Of a stretch of 64,000 nucleotides of DNA, positions 50,223 to 59,378 are shown in pieces. Within the stretch, counting starts at the first letter, position 1; every line of letters begins with the position of its first letter. The stretch is from NCBI RefSeq assembly GCF_014384995.1, contig NZ_JACRSY010000019.1, positions 1-64,000 of the forward strand, read 5' to 3'. The stretch is from Zhenhengia yiwuensis (lineage in GTDB: Bacteria; Bacillota; Clostridia; Lachnospirales; Cellulosilyticaceae). The notes under the pieces were generated by a model. That model worked only from the letters and a program-made list of their open reading frames with translations, was not told the DNA's origin and did not search any database. The position numbers were made by a program, and so were the translations under genes.

Positions 50223-51203
50223 ATGAAAAATAAAAACAAATCTTTAATTATTTTAGGAAGCCTTCTCCTTACTTATCTCTTTCTTATGATAGGTTTATCA
50301 TTAGGTATGATTAACTCTTATTTTAGTGGTGTTATTGTAGCGATTTTAATCAATGTGATTATGGCCTCTTCTCTAACTCTCGTAACAGGCTACTTAGGTG
50401 AGCTTGTTCTAGGGCATGCAGGTTTTATGGCAGTAGGAGCCTATACATCGGCACTTATTACTATGAATTTGGACCTTTCTGCAGCCTTAGAATTTCCTAT
50501 TGCACTTTTATGTGGAGGAGCATTTGCTGCTTTTATAGGCATTTTAATTGGAATTCCTGCACTTCGTTTAAGAGGGGATTATTTAGGCATTATTACATTA
50601 GGCTTTGGAGAAATCATTCGTATTGTGCTCAATAACCTTAAAGTCACTAATGGAGCCAAAGGTTTATCAGGTATACCTAGCTATAGTAATTTCACTGTAA
50701 CTTTTTTCGTTACCATTGTGATTGTCACTGCATTTTATTTACTCATTAAATCTAGACATGGACGTGCTATTATTGCTATTCGTGAAAATGAGATTGCTAC
50801 AGATTGTGTAGGAATTTGTACTTTCTACTATAAGACCTTTGCCTTTGCTATTGCAGCTTTCTTTGCAGGTATTGGTGGTGGACTTTATGCCCACTACTTA
50901 CAAGTATTAAGCCCAAGTAGTTTTGGTTTCCTTAATTCTATTGAATACTTAATCATTGTTGTATTAGGGGGCATGGGGAGCTTAAGTGGAACGATTATTG
51001 CAGCTATTGTATTAGGCGTATTAAATGAGGTTTTGCGTGCCTTTTCAGAATATCGTATGCTTATTTATTCTTTAGTACTTATTAGTATGATGGTATGTAA
51101 GGCAAAAGGGATTACAGTAGGACTTATTTTAGATAAATTGGGATTGAAAAATAAATTAAAGTTTAGAGGAAAACAAAATATAAGTATAGGGAAGGAGGGG
51201 TAA
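50223..51203 (+). CDS. livM: Branched-chain amino acid ABC transporter permease LivM
   Basis: The second permease has 326 residues and about nine hydrophobic helices. Family marks are LTLVTGYLGELVLGHAGFMA (residues about 51-70), IPALRLRGDYLGIITLGFGE (about 109-128), AIRENEIATDCVGI and VLGGMGSLSGTIIAA. The ATG at 50223 lies 5 nt after AGGTGA; a GTG at 50214 lies inside that site. The gene runs almost directly into livG. Confidence 0.94.
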   Translation: MKNKNKSLIILGSLLLTYLFLMIGLSLGMINSYFSGVIVAILINVIMASSLTLVTGYLGELVLGHAGFMAVGAYTSALITMNLDLSAALEFPIALLCGGAFAAFIGILIGIPALRLRGDYLGIITLGFGEIIRIVLNNLKVTNGAKGLSGIPSYSNFTVTFFVTIVIVTAFYLLIKSRHGRAIIAIRENEIATDCVGICTFYYKTFAFAIAAFFAGIGGGLYAHYLQVLSPSSFGFLNSIEYLIIVVLGGMGSLSGTIIAAIVLGVLNEVLRAFSEYRMLIYSLVLISMMVCKAKGITVGLILDKLGLKNKLKFRGKQNISIGKEG

Positions 51204-51204
51204 T

Positions 51205-51966
51205 ATGGCTTTATTAGAAGTACATAAAATGAGTGTTAACTTTGGTGGAATTAAACCAGTTAGTGAACTAGATTTGCAAATAGAAGAAGGGGAACTTATA
51301 GGGCTTATAGGACCTAATGGAGCAGGAAAAACAACTGTATTTAACTTACTTACAGGTGTTTATACGCCCACAGAAGGTTCTATTACATTTAATGGTGAAC
51401 GTATTGACCGTTTAAAGACACATCAAATTGTAAAAAAAGGAATTACGCGTACTTTTCAGAATATTAGGCTGTTTAAACAAATGACTGTTATTGATAATGT
51501 AAAAGTGGCTTTTAATAATAGGCTAAAGTATTCTCCTCTAGAAGGTATTTTACATTTACCACGGTACAAGAAGGAGGAAGCATGGCTTGAAGAAGAAGCT
51601 ATGAAACTCCTTAAAATTTTTGAACTAGATAAATATGCCTATGAGCTCAGTATGAATTTACCTTATGGGAAACAACGTAAGCTTGAGATCGCACGTGCCT
51701 TAGCAGGCAGCCCAAAACTTCTTTTATTAGATGAGCCTGCAGCAGGGATGAATCCTAATGAAACCAATGAATTGATGCAGACTATTAAACTTATTCGAGA
51801 TCAGTTTAATATGACCATTTTGCTTATTGAACATGATATGAATCTAGTGATGTCTATTTGTGAAAGATTGGTTGTAATTGACTATGGTATGGTTATTGCA
51901 AGGGGTACACCAAGTGAAATTCAAAATAATGAGAAAGTAATAGGGGCTTATTTAGGCCAGGCTTAA
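51205..51966 (+). CDS. livG: Branched-chain amino acid ABC transporter ATPase LivG
   Basis: LivG is one of two cytoplasmic ATPases powering import. The 253-residue protein has Walker A GPNGAGKTT (about residues 37-45) and the Q-loop with TRTFQNIRLF. The ABC signature region is atypical, NLPYGKQRKLEIARAL, as usual in LivG. Walker B is LLLLDEPAAGMNP, and the switch histidine lies in LLIEHDM. The start is separated from the livM stop by one base and follows AAGGAGGGG. Confidence 0.95.
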   Translation: MALLEVHKMSVNFGGIKPVSELDLQIEEGELIGLIGPNGAGKTTVFNLLTGVYTPTEGSITFNGERIDRLKTHQIVKKGITRTFQNIRLFKQMTVIDNVKVAFNNRLKYSPLEGILHLPRYKKEEAWLEEEAMKLLKIFELDKYAYELSMNLPYGKQRKLEIARALAGSPKLLLLDEPAAGMNPNETNELMQTIKLIRDQFNMTILLIEHDMNLVMSICERLVVIDYGMVIARGTPSEIQNNEKVIGAYLGQA

Positions 51967-51977
51967 GGAGGAAGCAT

Positions 51978-52682
51978 ATGTTAAAAGTAGAAAAACTTAA
52001 TGTCTATTATGGCAATATACATGCCCTTAAAGAGATTTCCTTTGAAGTTCAAAAAGGAGAAATTGTTACTTTAATTGGTGCGAATGGGGCAGGTAAAACA
52101 TCTACACTCCAAGCGATTAGTGGGATGATTAAGGCAAGTTCAGGTGCTATTACCTTAAAAGGAAAGCCTATTACTTATGAAGAAGCTCATAAACTTGTAC
52201 CTCTTGGTATGGCACATGTACCAGAGGGAAGACGCGTTTTTGCTCAAATGAGCGTAGAAGAGAATCTTGAACTTGGAGCCTATACGATTAAAGATAAAAA
52301 GCAAATTGCTTCAGATATTGAAAAAATGTACAAGAGGTTCCCAAGACTTAAAGAAAGACGTAAGCAGTTAGCGGGAACTATGAGTGGTGGAGAGCAGCAG
52401 ATGTTAGCTATGGCACGGGCGCTTATGTCCAGACCTGAAATGATCTTAATGGACGAACCTTCTATGGGGCTTGCACCTATTCTAGTACAGGAGATTTTTG
52501 AGATTATTAAAGAAATTAATGCAGATGGTACAACTGTACTACTTGTTGAGCAAAATGCTAATAGGGCACTTCAAATTGCTCATCGTGCTTATGTACTTGA
52601 AACAGGAGAGATTGTATTAAGTGGAGAAGGGAAAGATCTACTTAGTAATGAACAAGTGAAAAAAGCTTATTTAGGAGCTTAA
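51978..52682 (+). CDS. livF: Branched-chain amino acid ABC transporter ATPase LivF
   Basis: LivF pairs with LivG. The 234-residue protein has Walker A GANGAGKTS (about residues 34-42) and VPEGRRVFAQMSVEENL after the Q-loop. The signature is MSGGEQQMLAMARALM (about 138-153), Walker B MILMDEPSMGLAP, and the switch LLVEQNANRAL. The length fits the family. It is the last gene of the operon and ends at a terminator. Confidence 0.95.
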   Translation: MLKVEKLNVYYGNIHALKEISFEVQKGEIVTLIGANGAGKTSTLQAISGMIKASSGAITLKGKPITYEEAHKLVPLGMAHVPEGRRVFAQMSVEENLELGAYTIKDKKQIASDIEKMYKRFPRLKERRKQLAGTMSGGEQQMLAMARALMSRPEMILMDEPSMGLAPILVQEIFEIIKEINADGTTVLLVEQNANRALQIAHRAYVLETGEIVLSGEGKDLLSNEQVKKAYLGA

Positions 52683-52702
52683 AAAGGGTAAAAGAGAAAA
52701 AA

Positions 52703-52736
52703 TAAAGCGTAAGATTTATCTTACGCTTTATTTTTA
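52703..52736. terminator. Bidirectional terminator after livF
   Basis: TAAAGCGTAAGAT (52703-52715) pairs with ATCTTACGCTTTA (52718-52730), followed by TTTTT. It also serves the convergent methyltransferase gene. Confidence 0.87.
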
Positions 52737-53888
52737 GTGAGAAACTCTATCTTTAAGCATACGTGGAAGAGATAAATCAAGATGCATTCCTTCACTTAAG
52801 GCTTTATAAGTTTCTAATGCTGAAGGATTAGGGGTGCCTTGACGAATGGCTTTAATAAGAATGTTCTTAGGTGTATGCTGCATATCGATAAATTCCATAA
52901 CATTTACTTTATAGCCCACACTTTCTAAGTAGAGGGAGCGCATACCATCTGTAATAAAGGAAGCTATTTTCTCTTTGAGAATACCATGTTTTAGAATAGG
53001 ATCAAGAAGTGGGTTATGAATTTGGGTGTAACATTCGTGATGGCAACAAGGTACCGCGAGAATAACCTTTGCATCCCAGCCTACAGCTTTAGCAAGTGCT
53101 GCATCTGTAGCTGTATTACAGGCATGAAGGGATACGACCATATCAATCGTTTTATCTGTTGTATACTGGCCAATATCACCTACTTGGAACTTCAGATTTG
53201 TGTAACCAAGACTGTGGGCTAAATCATTACAAAAAGCAATAACATCTTCTTTAAGGTCAAGCCCGACAATTTCTACTTGTTTGCCACGAATATGGGTTAA
53301 ATAATGATACATAGCAAAAGTTAAGTAGGATTTACCACAACCGAAGTCAATAATACGAATAAAGTCTTGATTAAGCGTTGCCATAACAGATTCTATGGTT
53401 TCGAGATATTTATTAATCTGTTTATATTTATCGTATTTAGAAGGTTTAATCTGACCATCATTAGACATGAGCCCAAGGTGAATTAAAAACTCTTTAGAGC
53501 TTGCTTCATCTAAAATATACTGTTTTTGTCGGTTATGGCTAAGAGAAGTATCTTGTTTCTTGGTTGCAGCTTTACGTTTAATGTTAGCTTCACCTTTTTT
53601 ATTAATAAGTGCTTGATAGTCATAAGTTGTTGTGTAGAGCTGAAGTTGTTTGAAGTTCTGAGCGTTGTTTCTTAAAAAAGCTGCTACTTCACTAAGCTTA
53701 CAGTTTTCATGATAAGCTTTATTATTTTTATAGAGTGTAAATTGGAGTAAAACTTCCGATTTAAGGAGAATACGTTTGCAGGTGATCTTTTCATATTGGT
53801 CTAATTTGATACGTGGATTGCTCCAAACAGCATCTATAAAAGTATTTTGCTCAAGGGATTCTTCCCATAAGCGTATTAATTTTTCCAT
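52734..53888 (-). CDS. SAM-dependent methyltransferase (Methyltransf_32 type)
   Basis: The 384-residue protein has an N-terminal domain of about 130 residues without clear family marks. A class I methyltransferase core follows: RIIDFGCGKSYLTFAMYHYL (motif I, about residues 178-197), VEIVGLDLKEDVIAFCNDLA (acidic motif II), and FQVGDIGQY. VSLHACNTATDAALAKAV and ILAVPCCHHECY follow (about 255-290). The Cys-Cys-His-His motif after beta-strand 4 and the HACNTATD segment are typical of PF13679 proteins related to eukaryotic METTL25-like enzymes. The substrate is unknown. It is a monocistronic minus-strand gene. Confidence 0.8.
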   Translation of the reverse strand: MEKLIRLWEESLEQNTFIDAVWSNPRIKLDQYEKITCKRILLKSEVLLQFTLYKNNKAYHENCKLSEVAAFLRNNAQNFKQLQLYTTTYDYQALINKKGEANIKRKAATKKQDTSLSHNRQKQYILDEASSKEFLIHLGLMSNDGQIKPSKYDKYKQINKYLETIESVMATLNQDFIRIIDFGCGKSYLTFAMYHYLTHIRGKQVEIVGLDLKEDVIAFCNDLAHSLGYTNLKFQVGDIGQYTTDKTIDMVVSLHACNTATDAALAKAVGWDAKVILAVPCCHHECYTQIHNPLLDPILKHGILKEKIASFITDGMRSLYLESVGYKVNVMEFIDMQHTPKNILIKAIRQGTPNPSALETYKALSEGMHLDLSLPRMLKDRVSH

Positions 53889-53960
53889 AGTCTAACCTCG
53901 CTTATTTCTTAAGTATTTTTATCATACTATGAAAACAAGCTATGTGCAACGCCTGGCCTA

Positions 53961-53969
53961 TGCTATAAT
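53961..53969 (+). promoter_or_regulatory. Extended -10 promoter for the helicase gene
   Basis: TGCTATAAT lies 20 nt before the ATG of the helicase, with AGGAGG between them. The -35 is not recognisable. Confidence 0.45.
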
Positions 53970-53989
53970 GCCTTTTAGGAGGTGGCGAG

Positions 53990-56473
53990 ATGTTCGAAAG
54001 AGACTGGGAGACCCTTAATGAAGACCAAAGGCTGGTTGTTAAAAATATAAAAGATTCACTACTTGTATTAGCACCAGCAGGTACAGGTAAAACGAAAGTC
54101 ATTGCGATGCGTACGGCATATTTATTAAACCAGAAGGTCCCCCCTACATCTATTTTATGTCTGACTTTCACCAATAAGGCAGCAAGAGAGATGGAGGAGC
54201 GTATTGGCCTGTATGACAAGCACAATGTAAGACATTTAACCATCAGAACCTTTCATTCTTTCTGCTACTATCTTATCAATCAGGAGAAGCAAAATACACG
54301 TCTTGCTTTCCCATGTACCATTATTGATGAAAGTGATACACAAGATATATTAAAACGTATTATCTTTGCGCTGACCAAACAGGAAGAAAAGTATATGGGT
54401 AACATGACAAGTTTTATAGAAAATGTGAAGAAGTATCGCCTTAATTTTAGCTTTGATACAGAGCTTAAAGAGGAGAGATTGGTTAAGGCTTATCTTAAAG
54501 AGTATCCAAGTAAAGATCCTATTATTTTGCAATATGGTGCTAGGATATTAAGACTTTATGAGAAGTATTTAAAAGAAAATAATTGTGTAGACTTTATAGA
54601 TCTTATTATAGAAGCCACTTATTTATTAGAAGACCCTGAAATTAGAGCAAAATGGCAGAAACGGTATCACTATATTCAAGTGGATGAAATGCAAGATACA
54701 AGTACAAGGGAGTATCATATTATTAAAGTGTTGGCTAAGGAGAACCATATCGCTTTATATGGAGACTTTAATCAGACGATATATGAGTGGCGTGGTTCTG
54801 CCCCTCAAACAATGATAGGAGACTATAAAGAAATCTTTAATCCTGTAGAGATTACCCTTAAAACCAATTATAGAAGCACACAGCTACTTCTTAAGGCGGC
54901 TAATAGCTTTATCCGTAACAGTAACCTATATCCGAGTTTATCTATACCTTATGCGAAGGAAATTGGCGAGCCTATAGAAGTTTTTTGTGGGGGAAGTCAA
55001 GAAGCAGAAATTCTCATGATTGCTAAATCTATTAGTGAGCATTATACAGCTGAACATAAGCAAATTGCTATTTTAACGCGTACCAATAGTTTAGCTAAGT
55101 CTATCTATAAAATGCTTGAGAAAAAAGGTATTCCTTGTATACGCGTAGAAGATATTAGGTTAATGCGTACAACAGAGGTAAAAGACCTTCTAGCTGTGAT
55201 GAGTTATGCGATTAATTTACGCAATAGTTATGCACTAGAGAAAATCATTAAGCATCCTGTTATTCATATGGAGCAGTGGCTTATACAAGAACTTAAGAAA
55301 ACTAAGTCTGGGTATATGTATTTACATGATTGGTTTCTAGCAGAAAATAATGATCCTTATCAGCCTCTTATAGAGGGATACATGCAAAATAAAATTGTTG
55401 TACTCGATGTAGAGAGTACAGGACTCGATACAACAAGTGATGACATTATTCAAATTGCGGCTATCTGTTATGGGAAAGATGGCGTAAAAGATCAGCTTGA
55501 TGTACTCGTTAAGCCTACTAAGTCTGTAGGAGATTCTTATTATGTACATGGTTTTACAGATGACCAGCTAGAAAGAGAAGGTTTAGAAATTCCTCATGCA
55601 TTAGATTTATTAGGTGATTTTATTAAAGATAAAATTGTAGTAGGTCATAATATTAAGTATGATTTATCCATTATAGAAAGTATGCTCTATCGTCATCATA
55701 AACAGTCTTTTGCTTACCCAGGAGTTTATGATACTTTAGACTTGGCTCATAAAATTTATCCATACTTACCTAATCATAAGCTAGGTACTTTGTCAGAACT
55801 GATCAAAACTCAAGCTAAGCCTAATCATAATGCACTACAGGATATACTAGCCACAAGTGAAGTACTTACTCATTTTATTAAAAAGCTTAATGAGAAAAAA
55901 GATGAACGCTATAGTTATTTAGAAGCCTATTATCCTTATGTACAAGGGGTAAAAGAGCAGGTGCAAAGTATGACCAAGGAAATACTTAAAAAACCTACTT
56001 ATGAAGCTATTAGTTATTTAATGAATAGTTGTAACTATAAAAGTGCTTACAGTAAAGAAGCACTACAAAATTTAAGAGACTTTTATAAAATGGCGCAGCA
56101 ACTTTATGAAGAGCATCTTTCTTATGAGGATAACATTATGAAGTTACTGACCTTTTCTGCTCTTCATGCCAGTGAAGTGGAGCAAAGCGCTTTATTTAAA
56201 GGAAAAATTCCAGTTATGACTTTGCATCAAGCAAAAGGATTAGAATTTGATTATGTGTATATGGCAGGATGTAATGAAGATATCTTTCCATCTAGAAGAA
56301 GTGTAAAAGAAGGGTATTTAGAAGAGGAAAAAAGGCTATTCTATGTAGGGATGACAAGAGCTAAGAAAAAGCTGTATTTAAGTTATCATACAGGGAAAAA
56401 AATGAGTTTTCTTGTAGAAGAAATAGGAGAAGGTTTTAAAAATTATAGGCAAGTGGCTTTAGACAAGGTATAA
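53990..56473 (+). CDS. UvrD/PcrA-type helicase with an internal DEDDh 3'-5' exonuclease domain
   Basis: The 827-residue protein is an SF1A helicase interrupted by a nuclease. Helicase parts: Walker A APAGTGKT (28-35), motif Ia LTFTNKAAREMEERI, Walker B VDEMQD (about 232-237), GDFNQTIYEWRGS, TNYRST, then after the insert TLHQAKGLEFDYVYMAG (about 742-758) and FYVGMTRAKKKLYL (about 784-797). The insert, about residues 465-640, has the ExoI motif DVES (Asp473, Glu475), GHNIKYD (Asp558) and HNALQD (His613, Asp618), a complete DnaQ-type DEDDh set. This suggests coupled unwinding and 3'-5' degradation in repair. The gene stands alone before mgsA with its own AGGAGG. Confidence 0.9.
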   Translation: MFERDWETLNEDQRLVVKNIKDSLLVLAPAGTGKTKVIAMRTAYLLNQKVPPTSILCLTFTNKAAREMEERIGLYDKHNVRHLTIRTFHSFCYYLINQEKQNTRLAFPCTIIDESDTQDILKRIIFALTKQEEKYMGNMTSFIENVKKYRLNFSFDTELKEERLVKAYLKEYPSKDPIILQYGARILRLYEKYLKENNCVDFIDLIIEATYLLEDPEIRAKWQKRYHYIQVDEMQDTSTREYHIIKVLAKENHIALYGDFNQTIYEWRGSAPQTMIGDYKEIFNPVEITLKTNYRSTQLLLKAANSFIRNSNLYPSLSIPYAKEIGEPIEVFCGGSQEAEILMIAKSISEHYTAEHKQIAILTRTNSLAKSIYKMLEKKGIPCIRVEDIRLMRTTEVKDLLAVMSYAINLRNSYALEKIIKHPVIHMEQWLIQELKKTKSGYMYLHDWFLAENNDPYQPLIEGYMQNKIVVLDVESTGLDTTSDDIIQIAAICYGKDGVKDQLDVLVKPTKSVGDSYYVHGFTDDQLEREGLEIPHALDLLGDFIKDKIVVGHNIKYDLSIIESMLYRHHKQSFAYPGVYDTLDLAHKIYPYLPNHKLGTLSELIKTQAKPNHNALQDILATSEVLTHFIKKLNEKKDERYSYLEAYYPYVQGVKEQVQSMTKEILKKPTYEAISYLMNSCNYKSAYSKEALQNLRDFYKMAQQLYEEHLSYEDNIMKLLTFSALHASEVEQSALFKGKIPVMTLHQAKGLEFDYVYMAGCNEDIFPSRRSVKEGYLEEEKRLFYVGMTRAKKKLYLSYHTGKKMSFLVEEIGEGFKNYRQVALDKV

Positions 56474-56503
56474 TACAAGTAATACACTTAAGAGGAGGCC
56501 TTT

Positions 56504-57010
56504 ATGGAACAAAATAACACACAAAATGATTTTACTATTGTACGTATGGACAAACAAAAACGTATAGCATTAGTTGCCCATGATAGTCGTAAGCAAGATA
56601 TTATCAATTGGGTTACAGTTAATAAAGAAAAGTTAACAAAGCATTTTTTATGTGGTACAGGTACGACAGCTAAACTACTAGCAGCTGCAACAGAATTACC
56701 TATTACTGCCTTTAATAGTGGTCCTTTAGGTGGTGATCAGCAAATCGGTTCACGCATCGTAGAGGGTAATATTGACTTTATGATTTTCTTCTGGGATCCA
56801 CTTGCATCTCAGCCACATGACCCAGATGTTAAAGCTTTGCTTAGAATTGCTGCACTTTATGATATACCTGTAGCTACTAACCAATCTACAGCAGATTTCT
56901 TACTGACATCACCACTGATGGACCAAGAATACAACCGTAAAATTATTGATTACACAAAACGTATTCATAATCGTACAAAAGCTTTTGACAATAACGAACC
57001 GATGGCATAG
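56504..57010 (+). CDS. mgsA: Methylglyoxal synthase
   Basis: MgsA converts dihydroxyacetone phosphate to methylglyoxal and phosphate, a bypass that frees phosphate when sugar phosphates build up. The 168-residue protein has RIALVAHDSRKQDIINW (residues about 20-36), LCGTGTTAKLL (about 49-59) for phosphate binding, NSGPLGGDQQIGSRI (about 72-86) with the catalytic aspartate, and FFWDPLASQPHDPDVKALLR (about 95-114). These are all family hallmarks. An N-terminal extension of about 18 residues is a small addition. AGGAGG lies upstream. Confidence 0.95.
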   Translation: MEQNNTQNDFTIVRMDKQKRIALVAHDSRKQDIINWVTVNKEKLTKHFLCGTGTTAKLLAAATELPITAFNSGPLGGDQQIGSRIVEGNIDFMIFFWDPLASQPHDPDVKALLRIAALYDIPVATNQSTADFLLTSPLMDQEYNRKIIDYTKRIHNRTKAFDNNEPMA

Positions 57011-57035
57011 AAAAAAATATTTAAAAAAAATTTTT

Positions 57036-57079
57036 AGCTGAAATAACCGTTGTAAAATGAGTTATTTCAGCTTTTTTTG
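57036..57079 (+). terminator. Terminator after mgsA
   Basis: AGCTGAAATAAC (57036-57047) pairs with GTTATTTCAGCT (57061-57072) around a 13-nt loop, followed by seven Ts. Confidence 0.87.
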
Positions 57080-57148
57080 TGGAGGATTCTGGTAAGAAAA
57101 GGTTAGACAAAAAGGATCAAAGATGATATATTTTTAAAGCGACTACAG

Positions 57149-57195
57149 ATACAATAATTAGTATCTAAAAGTAATAGCTGTGCTAGATATAGTAC
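57149..57195 (+). promoter_or_regulatory. Paired NrdR boxes upstream of nrdD
   Basis: Box 1 has core CAATAATTAG (57152-57161). Box 2 has core CTAGATATAG (57183-57192), or CTATATCTAG on the minus strand. Compared with CWATATMTWG, they match 8 and 10 of 10. Their centres are exactly 31 bp apart, the usual NrdR spacing of three helical turns. Box 1 overlaps a possible -10, TACAAT (57150-57155). Confidence 0.72.
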
Positions 57196-57237
57196 ATAGA
57201 AGTAAAGCTATTATGGGAGATATTGGAGGGGTAAAAC

Positions 57238-59358
57238 ATGGAAGTTATTAAACGTGACGGACAAGAAGTAACTTTTGATGAGATAAAGATTTATACTGCT
57301 ATTATGAAAGCTATGAAATATGGTAGTGGTATTGTAGATGAACATATAGCAAGAAAAATAGCTGATGAAATTAAAGAGGATTTCTCCAAAGTAGAAACAA
57401 AAGCAACGATATTTCAGATTGAAACAAGCGTTTATCTCAAGCTTATTGAAAATGGACATGAGTTAACTGCGAAATCTTATGAAGGGTATCGAGCTATTCA
57501 ATCTTTCAAGAGAGAAACGAACACAACAGACCATAGCATTTTAGGGCTAATTGAATTGACAAATGAAGAAGTAATGAATGAAAATTCTAACAAAAATGCC
57601 ATGATGGCTTCTACACAAAGGGACCTCATAGCAGGAGAAGTTTCAAAAGATATTTCTAGAAGAAAAAAACTACCAGCACGTATTGTGCAAGCACACGATG
57701 AAGGTATCCTACATTTCCACGATATGGACTACTTTATGCAATCTATTTTTAACTGCTGCCTTATTAACATTAAAGACATGTTAGATAATGGTACAGTTAT
57801 TAATAAGCGTATGATTGAAAGCCCTAAAAGCTTCCAAGTAGCATGTACGGTTATGACACAAATTATTGCGCAAGTAGCAAGTAGCCAATATGGTGGGCAA
57901 TCAGTGGATATTAGACATCTTGGTAAATACTTAAGAAGAAGTAGAGATAAATACTATAACTTACTAAAAGATTCTATGGATAATCAAGAAGAGTTAAATG
58001 CAGTAGTAGAGCGTTTAACACGCAAAGAGCTTGAGTCAGGTGTACAAACTATCCAATATCAAATTAATACACTTATGACTACCAATGGTCAGAGCCCATT
58101 CGTAACACTATTCTTAAACATTGAAGAAGATGATGAGTATGTAGAAGAAGTATCTCTTATTGTCAAAGAGATTTTAAAACAACGTATAGAAGGTATTAAA
58201 AATGAAAGTGGTATTTATACCACACCAGCTTTCCCTAAACTGATTTATGTCCTTCATGAGCATAACTGCCTTGAGGGTGGTCAATATGATGAAGTAACAG
58301 AGATGGCTGTACAATGTAGTGCGAAACGCCTTTATCCAGATTATATATCTGCTAAAGAGATGAAGAAGATTTATGAAGGAAATGTATTCTCATGTATGGG
58401 ATGCAGAAGTTTCTTATCTCCATGGAAAGATGATAAAGGTGAGTATAAATTTGAAGGTAGATTCAATCAAGGGGTAGTTAGTCTAAATTTACCACAAATT
58501 GGTATTGTTGCTAATGGTGATGAAGAGAAGTTTTGGAAGCTTCTTGATAATCGATTAGATTTATGTTTTGAAGCACTTATGTGTAGGCATAATGCTTTAA
58601 AAGGAACACTTTCTGATGAAGCACCAATTCATTGGCAGCATGGAGCTATTGCACGCCTTAAACAAGGTGAAGTCATTGATCCGCTTCTCATGGATGGTTA
58701 CTCCACTATTTCACTTGGTTATATTGGGCTTTATGAAGTCACTAAGGCAATGAAAGGGGTCTCACATGTAGAACCTGAAGGTGAGGCGTTTGCATTAAAA
58801 GTAATGCACCGTTTAAATGATGCTACAAAGAAATGGAAAGCTGAAACAGGCTTAGGGTTTGGCCTTTACGGTAGCCCAGCTGAATCACTTTGCTACCGTT
58901 TTGCTAAAATTGATAAAGCTAAGTTTGGTGAAATTAAAGATATTACAGACAAAGGTTACTATACAAATAGTTACCATGTGGATGTAAGAGAGCCTATTGA
59001 TGCCTTCTCAAAACTAAAGTTTGAGAGTCAGTTCCAGCCTATTTCAAGTGGCGGGTGTATTTCTTACATTGAGATTCCAAACATGATGCATAACCTTGAA
59101 GCACTTAGACAAATGATTACGTATATTTATCATAACATTCAGTATGCGGAATTTAATACGAAATCAGACTGTTGTCATGTATGTGGTTTTGAAGGAGAAA
59201 TTAGTATTAACGATGCTTTAGAATGGGAGTGCCCAAGCTGTCATAATAAGGATCAAAGTAGAATGAATGTTATTAGAAGGACATGTGGCTATTTAGGAGA
59301 TAACTACTGGAATAAAGGAAAGACTCAAGAGATTAAAAGTAGAGTACTTCATTTATAA
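57238..59358 (+). CDS. nrdD: Anaerobic ribonucleoside-triphosphate reductase
   Basis: NrdD makes dNTPs from NTPs under anaerobic conditions using a glycyl radical. The 706-residue protein has an N-terminal ATP-cone (about 1-92: EVIKRDGQEVTFDEIKIYTA) that senses dATP/ATP. The catalytic barrel has the cysteine-rich CMGCRSFLSPW (near 387-397). A C-terminal zinc site has CCHVCGFEG and CPSCHNKD, and the radical loop RRTCGYLG has the radical Gly at about 684. GGAGGGG lies before the ATG. The gene leads nrdD-nrdG-dut. Confidence 0.96.
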   Translation: MEVIKRDGQEVTFDEIKIYTAIMKAMKYGSGIVDEHIARKIADEIKEDFSKVETKATIFQIETSVYLKLIENGHELTAKSYEGYRAIQSFKRETNTTDHSILGLIELTNEEVMNENSNKNAMMASTQRDLIAGEVSKDISRRKKLPARIVQAHDEGILHFHDMDYFMQSIFNCCLINIKDMLDNGTVINKRMIESPKSFQVACTVMTQIIAQVASSQYGGQSVDIRHLGKYLRRSRDKYYNLLKDSMDNQEELNAVVERLTRKELESGVQTIQYQINTLMTTNGQSPFVTLFLNIEEDDEYVEEVSLIVKEILKQRIEGIKNESGIYTTPAFPKLIYVLHEHNCLEGGQYDEVTEMAVQCSAKRLYPDYISAKEMKKIYEGNVFSCMGCRSFLSPWKDDKGEYKFEGRFNQGVVSLNLPQIGIVANGDEEKFWKLLDNRLDLCFEALMCRHNALKGTLSDEAPIHWQHGAIARLKQGEVIDPLLMDGYSTISLGYIGLYEVTKAMKGVSHVEPEGEAFALKVMHRLNDATKKWKAETGLGFGLYGSPAESLCYRFAKIDKAKFGEIKDITDKGYYTNSYHVDVREPIDAFSKLKFESQFQPISSGGCISYIEIPNMMHNLEALRQMITYIYHNIQYAEFNTKSDCCHVCGFEGEISINDALEWECPSCHNKDQSRMNVIRRTCGYLGDNYWNKGKTQEIKSRVLHL

Positions 59359-59378
59359 GGAAAGAAGGAGGAAGGATT

